DNA of 13,575 nt, taken from positions 1-13,575 of the forward strand of contig JASFHF010000046.1 in the NCBI GenBank assembly GCA_050123375.1, read 5' to 3'. Origin of the DNA: JASFHF01 sp050123375 (GTDB taxonomy: Bacteria; Pseudomonadota; Gammaproteobacteria; UBA12402). Below the pieces are notes generated by a model. That model was not told the DNA's origin and did not search any database. It saw nothing but the letters and a program-made list of their open reading frames with translations. Positions 1 to 5,133 of this stretch are shown here, piece after piece. Position numbers and translations under genes: made by a program. How positions within the stretch are numbered: the first letter of the stretch is position 1; each line of letters begins with the position of its first letter.

Positions 1-87
1 TTCGGCCAAGCACACAAAATGCGCCGCGAGGAAATTGATCCTAAAAAATTATTACCGCAATTTATTGACAGAAATCTACTTACGTAA
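1..87 (+). CDS. C-terminal end of an unrecognised protein (cut by window start)
   Basis: The frame is open from the first base to a TAA at 85-87, giving 28 residues that end in PQFIDRNLLT. The visible piece is basic and hydrophilic (KMRREE, DPKK) and carries no motif I recognise. It lies on the same strand as the ORF6N remnant that follows, and about 30 bases separate them. It may be the true end of a gene that starts outside the window, or a chance open frame; 28 codons are too few to tell. No terminator hairpin is visible after the stop. Confidence 0.3.
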   Translation, partial: FGQAHKMRREEIDPKKLLPQFIDRNLLT

Positions 88-105
88 AATAAAATAAAAA
101 TCTAG

Positions 106-380
106 GTGGGAATTATTAGAGGCTTACGGATAGTGATGTGGCAGAGCTTTATGGTGTTGAGACTAAGAGGATTAATGAGGCTGTTAGAAGAAATACTGAA
201 AAATTTCCTGATGGATATATTATAGAGTTGGACAAATTGGAATGGAAAAAGGTGAGGTCGCAAATTGCGACCCCACCTCTAGGTGGTGGGCGTTCATATA
301 AGCCCACAGCCTTTACTGAGCGTGGCTTGTGTATGCTTGCTACAATTCTCAAAAGTCCTCGAGCGATCATTTTGTGGTAA
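106..380 (+). pseudogene. ORF6N-domain (phage-type antirepressor/KilA-N-like) gene remnant
   Basis: The longest intact stretch (138-380, GTG start, 80 codons) matches the core of the ORF6N DNA-binding domain: DSDVAELYGVETKRINEAV, a RNTEKFPDGYII-like strand, a VRSQIAT segment, a GGGRSYKPTAFTERG segment, then a SPRAI end. The usual lead-in to this domain, an IRG-type strand, is also present (115-129, reads IIRGLR) but in a different frame. A small deletion or frameshift around 129 therefore separates it from DSDVAEL. On the other side the frame ends right after SPRAI, where family members continue with a helix and a C-terminal region. Both ends are thus damaged and no start codon or RBS fits a full domain. 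ORF6N genes are typical of phages and mobile islands. This one ends 11 bases from the lapB stop on the opposite strand, so it probably marks an old insertion or deletion border. Confidence 0.7.
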
Positions 381-391
381 TAGTGGAAAAA

Positions 392-1558
392 TTAATCCAA
401 CGCATGAGTTGGTTTTACTGTGCTCCATTGGCGGCAGCCTGGGCATAGCCAATGAATTTTTTTAGCAGTAAAACCGCAATTGATGCATTGATACGGAGCG
501 TGTTTATCTAATAATTTTTGCGTTAGTCGCTGTAGAATTAATAAATCATTTTTTGCTTTTCCTTCAGTCATTGCCAGATGTAATTCGACTAAACGGTGTA
601 CCCCGGCAACTGATGGATGTTTGCGTACATAATCAGCCACGAAGTTTGCTGCAGCTTTATTGCCACGCCATTGACGCAGTTCTTCAGACAAAATTACTGC
701 AATCGGTAATTTTGGTAATTCTTTTAGAATGTCGCGAAAATACATGACTAATTCAAATTCTTTGCTTAACTCTTTATAAGATTGTGCTAGCGGTAATAAA
801 GCTTCAGCAAAAAAATCCGGGTTTTGTTTTTTAATGTTTTTGAGATGGTCAATTGCATGTTTGTGCCTATTAGAAGCTGCTTCGACTTGAGCATATAACA
901 AACTGGCGCGCGCGCAATTTGCATCATTGTCCAAAGCCTGTTTTAAACATTTTGCTGCGCGTTTAAGATGATTGTCTTGTATATTTATTGAAGCAAGTTC
1001 GCAATAATGATGAGCAATAGCAATATTCATGGTTTTGCCAATTCTTTCAGCAATATAAATTGCTTTTTCCCATTCACGTTCTTGTTGATAAATATCTAAT
1101 AGATGTTTTAAGCTTTCTTGCACATAAGCATTCAGACTTACCAATTCTAAAAACAATCTTTCGGCGCGGTCAAGTACGCCCGCGCTTAAATAGTCACGGG
1201 CAAGAGCTAATAATGCTTGATTACGAAAATTCACTTCTAAATTTGGCCTAGCAATCAAGTTTTGATGAATACGAATGGCGCGATCAACTTCACCACGTCT
1301 GCGAAATAAATTTCCTAATGCCAAGTGGGTTTCGATAGTATCGCTGTTAACTTCCAGCATTTTAATAAATAAATTGACGGCCTTGTCATGCTCGTTATTT
1401 AATAAAAAATTTAATCCTAGTAAATATTCTGGCGGTAAATGTAAATTTTTATATTTTTTATATTTTTTATGACTTAGGTTTTTGTTACGCGATGCAGCCA
1501 GCCACCCTGAAGCAGCGGCCATTGGTAACAGTAAAAGCCATAAAGAATTAATGTTCAT
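392..1558 (-). CDS. lapB: LPS assembly protein LapB (YciM), TPR protein with rubredoxin-like zinc ribbon
   Basis: LapB is an inner-membrane-anchored cytoplasmic protein that works with FtsH to control LpxC breakdown, setting the rate of lipid A/LPS synthesis. The 388-residue product has the family's length. It starts with one hydrophobic anchor (about residues 4-22), then the conserved YLLGLNFLLNNEHDKAVNLF segment and a run of TPR helices to about residue 340. Hallmark stretches such as THLALGNLFRRRGEVDRAIRIHQ are present. The C-terminal metal-binding knuckles are complete, with Cys358, Cys361, Cys372 and Cys375 in a CxxC...CPxC arrangement followed by the conserved WSTVKP tail. The ATG overlaps the lapA stop by one base (TAATG), which implies translational coupling. 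It is the last gene of the cmk-rpsA-lapA-lapB cluster; its 3' end lies against the ORF6N remnant and no clear terminator is visible. Confidence 0.96.
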   Translation of the reverse strand: MNINSLWLLLLPMAAASGWLAASRNKNLSHKKYKKYKNLHLPPEYLLGLNFLLNNEHDKAVNLFIKMLEVNSDTIETHLALGNLFRRRGEVDRAIRIHQNLIARPNLEVNFRNQALLALARDYLSAGVLDRAERLFLELVSLNAYVQESLKHLLDIYQQEREWEKAIYIAERIGKTMNIAIAHHYCELASINIQDNHLKRAAKCLKQALDNDANCARASLLYAQVEAASNRHKHAIDHLKNIKKQNPDFFAEALLPLAQSYKELSKEFELVMYFRDILKELPKLPIAVILSEELRQWRGNKAAANFVADYVRKHPSVAGVHRLVELHLAMTEGKAKNDLLILQRLTQKLLDKHAPYQCINCGFTAKKIHWLCPGCRQWSTVKPTHALD

Positions 1559-1848
1559 TAGTGTTCATCTTTGATTGGCATAGTGCGCAAGTTATTTATT
1601 TCTTGTTCGGCAACACGCAGTTTTCTTTTAGTACGCCCTAAATTAGTACGTAAACGAATGAGTGATATCAGCAATGCTGAAAATCCAATAATTAACCCTA
1701 TCCCGAAAGTAAACATTAACAATAAAGACAGTGGAAGTTGTTTGGTTCCAGTGTAGTAGTATACTGTGACAGGCGCTGCGTTTTTGATAGCAAAACTAAT
1801 GCCTAAAATAATGATGATCAAAGAAATTAAATATCCAAATATCTTCAT
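1558..1848 (-). CDS. lapA: LPS assembly protein LapA (DUF1049 membrane protein)
   Basis: LapA is a small inner-membrane partner of LapB in regulating LPS synthesis. I place the start at the ATG at 1846-1848, giving 96 residues beginning MKIFGYLISLIIIILGISFA. This ATG has a GGAGAA Shine-Dalgarno (1853-1858) at proper spacing. The frame is open further upstream to 1899, but that extension would read through an inverted repeat and is not family-like. Two membrane segments are visible (about residues 4-21 and 41-64), then a basic coiled-coil-like tail (RTNLGRTKRKLRVAEQEINN). The residues NAAPVTVYYY between the two segments are typical of LapA. It is translationally coupled to lapB by a 1-base overlap. 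The gene directly upstream is rpsA rather than ihfB. Confidence 0.93.
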   Translation of the reverse strand: MKIFGYLISLIIIILGISFAIKNAAPVTVYYYTGTKQLPLSLLLMFTFGIGLIIGFSALLISLIRLRTNLGRTKRKLRVAEQEINNLRTMPIKDEH

Positions 1849-1858
1849 GATGTTCTCC

Positions 1859-1931
1859 AAATATGGGGTCGCATCTTCGCTCATTACATAGCTTCGCACA
1901 TGTAATGAGTGAAGATGCGACCCCCATATTT
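1859..1931. repeat. Long imperfect inverted repeat filling the rpsA-lapA intergenic gap
   Basis: Arms 1859-1889 and 1900-1931 pair over about 31 bp with one mismatch and one single-base bulge, around a 10-base loop (1890-1899). Each arm contains GGGGTCGCATCTTC and CTCATTACAT cores. The element spans the whole gap between the rpsA stop (1930-1932) and the lapA Shine-Dalgarno. No T-run follows it in the transcribed (minus) direction, so it is not a standard terminator. It could be a REP/MITE-like palindromic unit, an RNA-processing or stability hairpin, or both. A related GGTCGCA...TGCGACC palindrome occurs inside the ORF6N remnant (253-269), though there it coincides with the conserved SQIAT codons. 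Confidence 0.85.
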
Positions 1932-3582
1932 ATTTTTTTTCCATTTTTTCTTTTAGTAAATCACCCAAAGTGGTTTTTACGGCTTCTTCTTCTTGTTTGC
2001 TTTTTTGTTCTTCAATGATATCACGTTCTTTTGCTTTAATTGATAAATTAATATATCGGTTTTTACGATTAACTCCGATAACTTTGGCTTCAACTTCATC
2101 ATCTACTTTTAAATGTTGCCGTGCATCGATTCCTTGTTCGTCAGCAATTTCTGTAGCTTTTAGTTTGCCTAAAACTCCAGGTTCTAATTCTATTTCAGCC
2201 TGGTTTTCATCGACTTCCGTTACTTTTCCTTTAACCAAAGTTCCTTTAGGATTTGCTTCAGCATAGTTGGTAAACGCATCGGCTTCTAATTGTTTAATTC
2301 CTAAAGAAATGCGTTCACGTTCTGGATCAATTACTAAAATTACTACTTCAATTTCATCGCCTTTCTTATATTTACGTATCGCTTGTTCTCCAGGTTCTTC
2401 CCATGAAATATCAGACAGATGTACTAATCCATCGATATTGCCTTCTAAACCAATAAAGATACCAAAATCGGTAATAGATTTTATTGTTCCTTTTAATCGT
2501 TCACCTTTTTGATGTTTTTCAGCAAAAGCAACCCAAGGATTCTCTACACATTGTTTCATTCCAAGCGAAATACGGCGTCGTTCTTTATCAATTTCTAATA
2601 CAACAACATCGACCATGTCGCCGACTGATACTAATTTACTTGGATGGATATTTTTGTTAGTCCAATCCATTTCAGACATGTGAACCAATCCTTCAACACC
2701 ATCTTCAATTTCTACGAAGCATCCGTAATCAGTTAAATTCGTGACTTTGCCGGTAATTTTTTTGCCCGCAGGATATTTTTCTACGATATTAACCCACGGA
2801 TCTTTGTGTAATTGTTTCATTCCAAGAGATACACGTCCTCGTTCACGATCGAATTTTAAAACCACTACCTCAATTTCATCGCCAATTTTTAATACTTCGC
2901 TTGGTAATTTAATTCGTTTCCAAGACATATCAGTTATATGCAGCAACCCATCAACGCCGCCTAAGTCAATAAATGCGCCATAATCAGTGAGATTTTTCAC
3001 AATGCCTTTTACAACTTGTCCTTCTTCCAGATTTTCTAATAATTTGCTGCGTTCAGCAGATGTTTCTGCTTCAATAACTGCACGGCGTGATACCACGATA
3101 TTATTACGTTTTTCATCTACTTTAATAATTTTGAATTCAAATTCATTGCCTTCCAATTTTGCAGTGTCAGCAGCAGTTCTGAGATCCACTAATGATCCAG
3201 GTAAAAACGCACGTACGCCGCCGATTTCTACGGTAAAGCCGCCTTTGACTTTTCCGGTGACTAAGCCAGTAACAGTTTCACGGCTTTTATGTTTTTCTAT
3301 TAATTCTTTCCAGGTTTTAACTCGTTTAGCTTTTTCGTATGATGCTTTGGTTCTGCCAGTATCAAGATCACTGGCAGCTTCGATTACAACTTCAATTTCA
3401 TCACCAATTTGTGTATCACCAGCAAATTGTTCTTTAGGGACTAATGCTTCAGATTTTAATCCGATATCAACATAAGCATATTTGTCATCGATTTTTACCA
3501 CGTTTCCAGTAACAATATCGCCGTTACGCATGTTAGTTTTTTTAAGAGATTCTTGAAAAAGTTCTGCAAAAGATTCAGTCAT
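1930..3582 (-). CDS. rpsA: 30S ribosomal protein S1
   Basis: S1 binds mRNA on the small ribosomal subunit and helps unfold structured or weak-SD messages. I choose the ATG at 3580-3582 because the product then begins MTESFAELFQESL, matching the conserved S1 N-terminus; an ATG five codons upstream is also in frame. The 550-residue product has six S1 (OB-fold) repeats, seen from the recurring G-x-V-x-x-x-x-x-Y/F-G-x-F/A motif. Examples are VKNLTDYGAFIDLGGVDGLL, VTNLTDYGCFVEIEDGVEGL and IKSITDFGIFIGLEGNIDGL. The end is lysine- and glutamate-rich, a usual feature. There is only a weak GGAA element before the start; S1 genes often lack a strong SD and are autoregulated through leader structure, and a hairpin (3616-3643) lies just upstream. 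cmk precedes it with a 49-base gap. Confidence 0.97.
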   Translation of the reverse strand: MTESFAELFQESLKKTNMRNGDIVTGNVVKIDDKYAYVDIGLKSEALVPKEQFAGDTQIGDEIEVVIEAASDLDTGRTKASYEKAKRVKTWKELIEKHKSRETVTGLVTGKVKGGFTVEIGGVRAFLPGSLVDLRTAADTAKLEGNEFEFKIIKVDEKRNNIVVSRRAVIEAETSAERSKLLENLEEGQVVKGIVKNLTDYGAFIDLGGVDGLLHITDMSWKRIKLPSEVLKIGDEIEVVVLKFDRERGRVSLGMKQLHKDPWVNIVEKYPAGKKITGKVTNLTDYGCFVEIEDGVEGLVHMSEMDWTNKNIHPSKLVSVGDMVDVVVLEIDKERRRISLGMKQCVENPWVAFAEKHQKGERLKGTIKSITDFGIFIGLEGNIDGLVHLSDISWEEPGEQAIRKYKKGDEIEVVILVIDPERERISLGIKQLEADAFTNYAEANPKGTLVKGKVTEVDENQAEIELEPGVLGKLKATEIADEQGIDARQHLKVDDEVEAKVIGVNRKNRYINLSIKAKERDIIEEQKSKQEEEAVKTTLGDLLKEKMEKK

Positions 3583-3615
3583 GATGGTTGGTTCCAAATA
3601 AAGTTAGTTAATAAA

Positions 3616-3643
3616 CTCATGAAGAAGATGGTTACTTCATGAG
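3616..3643 (-). promoter_or_regulatory. Hairpin at the cmk 3' end / rpsA leader
   Basis: A perfect 9-bp stem (CTCATGAAG at 3616-3624, CTTCATGAG at 3635-3643) with a 10-base loop contains the cmk stop codon (3632-3634). In the minus-strand transcript it is followed by a short, broken U stretch (GUUUAUUAACU), so it could be a weak intrinsic terminator that lowers cmk-to-rpsA readthrough. It could also be part of the structured rpsA leader through which S1 represses its own translation. The stem is directly visible; the role is inferred. Confidence 0.5.
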
Positions 3644-4303
3644 ACCCAAAATTTCTTTTATTACTTCCTTGATGGTTAAATCCGTAGTGTCAATAATAAT
3701 TGCATCATCTGCTGGTTTTAGCGGAGATGCAGCTCTTTGTTCATCCCGGGCATCACGTCCGGTAATTTCTTGTACAAGATCCGGAAGTTTAACACTTATC
3801 CCCTTATCCAGCAACTGCTGATGGCGTCTTTTTGCTCGTTCTGCAACACTGGCAGTTAGAAAGATTTTAAGGGGTGCATCAGTAAATACTACTGTTCCCA
3901 TATCTCGACCATCGGCAATCAACCCTGGCGGTTTACGGAAGGTGCGTTGTAATTGCAGTAAGGCCTGGCGTACTTTAGGGTATGCTGCAATGATAGATGC
4001 AGTTTTGCCGACATCCTCAGTGCGGATTTGATCGGTTACATCCTGATTTTCCAGCATGACTTGGCAAGGAACATTATCTTGCAGGGAAGGTTTAAACTTT
4101 ATATTTAAGTTGACAACTAAAGCAGCTACGGCAATTTCATCATTTGGGTCAATCTGATTTTGCAGCACCGAAAGTGCCAAAATTCGATAAATTGCTCCGC
4201 TGTCTAGCAAGTGCCAGCCGAGTTTTTTCGCCAAAGCTTGTGCAATAGTGCCTTTGCCGGCGCCGACCGGGCCATCGATAGTGATTACAGGAATACTATT
4301 CAT
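3632..4303 (-). CDS. cmk: Cytidylate kinase (CMP/dCMP kinase)
   Basis: Cmk transfers phosphate from ATP to CMP or dCMP, giving CDP/dCDP for RNA, DNA and phospholipid synthesis in the cytosol. The 223-residue length fits the bacterial family. A P-loop, GPVGAGKGT, lies at residues 11-19. It is followed by the substrate-binding LLDSGAIYR segment (32-40) and the conserved DGRDMGTVVFTDA block (131-143). The basic lid region RAKRRHQQL (156-164) and the GRDARDEQRAASPL motif near the end are also typical. The ATG start aligns with the family, yet the sequence upstream (ACAUAUCUCCCAAAUG) has no Shine-Dalgarno, which may mean low or S1-dependent initiation. rpsA lies 49 bases downstream. In relatives aroA is usually upstream; here the upstream gene is a divergent NYN-domain gene. 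Confidence 0.96.
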   Translation of the reverse strand: MNSIPVITIDGPVGAGKGTIAQALAKKLGWHLLDSGAIYRILALSVLQNQIDPNDEIAVAALVVNLNIKFKPSLQDNVPCQVMLENQDVTDQIRTEDVGKTASIIAAYPKVRQALLQLQRTFRKPPGLIADGRDMGTVVFTDAPLKIFLTASVAERAKRRHQQLLDKGISVKLPDLVQEITGRDARDEQRAASPLKPADDAIIIDTTDLTIKEVIKEILGLMK

Positions 4304-4358
4304 TTGGGAGATATGTTAGCAGGGATTATCAGAAATGGCCATTTTTTGCTAAATTTTC

Positions 4359-4387
4359 TTGTAAAAGAGTTCAAAGCAATCCATAAT
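4359..4387 (+). promoter_or_regulatory. Sigma-70-type promoter for the NYN leader / small RNA
   Basis: TTGTAA (4359-4364) and CATAAT (4382-4387) are separated by exactly 17 bases, matching the consensus in 4/6 and 5/6 positions. Transcription would start near 4394, just before two hairpins and the NYN gene. No plus-strand gene precedes it, so a promoter is expected here. Confidence 0.55.
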
Positions 4388-4393
4388 TATCGT

Positions 4394-4457
4394 ACTACTT
4401 CCCCTAGGGTTTCGACACTAGGGCGCGAGGCCTCTTCAAGGAGGCCTCTGTTTTTTT
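4394..4457 (+). ncRNA. Putative small RNA or attenuator leader upstream of the NYN gene
   Basis: From the predicted start site (about 4394) to the end of the T-run (4457) the transcript would be about 64 bases. It would hold two consecutive hairpins: CCCTAG/CTAGGG (4402-4407, 4418-4423, 10-base loop) and the terminator stem (4427-4448). No peptide with an RBS is visible in it. Either it is a free-standing small RNA, or it is an attenuator leader that must be read through to reach the NYN gene, whose Shine-Dalgarno begins at the base after the T-run. I do not recognise an Rfam family. Confidence 0.4.
4427..4457 (+). terminator. Strong intrinsic terminator between promoter and NYN gene
   Basis: GAGGCCTC (4427-4434), a six-base loop TTCAAG, and GAGGCCTC (4441-4448) form a perfect GC-rich 8-bp stem. 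T, G and seven T's follow (4449-4457). The polarity is plus strand. No complete plus-strand gene precedes it, so it ends a short transcript rather than an mRNA seen here. Confidence 0.8.
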
Positions 4458-4468
4458 AAGGACAAATA

Positions 4469-5119
4469 ATAAATAAAAAACAAAGGACCTATATTTATGT
4501 CGATGGTTTTAATCTTTACTACGGCGCTTTAAAAAACACTCCTTATAAGTGGTTAGATCTAAAAAAGTTATTTCAAAAATTATTGAATGATACTCATGAA
4601 ATATCGGCGATAAAATATTATACTGCAAAAGTTGTTACACATGATGGTGATGCTCAAGCTCCAATTAGGCAACTTAGTTATATTAGAGCGTTAAAAAAAT
4701 CTATTCCGGAATTTTCGGTTTATTATGGGCATTATTTGACGCACACCGTGCGGTTGCCTTTAGCAAATCATGGCTATAGTAAGCGTAAAAAATTTGTAAA
4801 TGTTTTGAAAAGCGAAGAAAAAGGTTCAGATGTTAATTTAGCAGTTCATCTTTTGCATGATGCTTGGTTAGATAAATATGATTGTGCTGTGGTGGTATCG
4901 AATGATAGCGATTTAGCTGAAAGTATTAGATTAGTAAAAGAACAACATGGAAAAATTATAGGATTGATGCCTCCTAATATAGATCGGCATAGAAAACCAA
5001 CCAGAATGTTAAGTCAATATGCTAATTTTATAAAAAGGATTAGAAAAGGTGTTTTGAAAGATTCACAATTACCAAATATTATTCTTGGAACGAAAATACA
5101 TAAACCAGCCAAATGGTAA
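4469..5119 (+). CDS. NYN-domain (PIN-like, LabA/DUF88 type) putative RNase with non-standard start
   Basis: The NYN fold is a PIN-like metal-dependent nuclease domain, usually acting on RNA. The conserved N-terminal strand TYIYVDGFNLYYGAL and the C-terminal CAVVVSNDSDLAESIRLV acidic motif are both present. An internal KGSDVNLAVHLL helix carries the third acidic position, so the acidic pocket looks complete. The frame is open from 4460, but no ATG, GTG or TTG occurs before a TTG at 4583-4585, and starting there would remove the essential VDGFN strand. An AAGGA Shine-Dalgarno (4458-4462) sits six bases before an ATA at 4469-4471. Starting there gives about 216 residues beginning (M)NKKQRTYIYVDG, the natural family start. 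So either AUA is used or the start codon was recently lost. The stop is 14 bases from the gyrA stop (convergent). The substrate is unknown. Confidence 0.8.
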   Translation: MNKKQRTYIYVDGFNLYYGALKNTPYKWLDLKKLFQKLLNDTHEISAIKYYTAKVVTHDGDAQAPIRQLSYIRALKKSIPEFSVYYGHYLTHTVRLPLANHGYSKRKKFVNVLKSEEKGSDVNLAVHLLHDAWLDKYDCAVVVSNDSDLAESIRLVKEQHGKIIGLMPPNIDRHRKPTRMLSQYANFIKRIRKGVLKDSQLPNIILGTKIHKPAKW

Positions 5120-5133
5120 TTATATTTTTAAAT

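Noticed and set aside
253..269. GGTCGCA...TGCGACC palindrome as a copy of the rpsA-lapA element
   Set aside because: It matches only about 7 bases per arm and is explained by the conserved SQIAT codons of ORF6N genes.
1849..1899. Longer lapA with 17 extra N-terminal residues
   Set aside because: The extension lies in the inverted repeat and removes the good GGAGAA-spaced start that fits LapA.
2987..3475. Long plus-strand open frame (162 codons) opposite rpsA
   Set aside because: It is an antisense shadow of the S1 repeats; no RBS and a composition typical of reverse-frame reading.
4381..4430. tRNA or tmRNA-like T-arm around GGTTTCGACACTAGGG
   Set aside because: Loop is 10 bases instead of 7 and no acceptor, D or anticodon arms can be built.
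5120..5133. Bidirectional terminator between the NYN gene and gyrA
   Set aside because: Only 14 A/T-rich bases, and no stem can be formed there.
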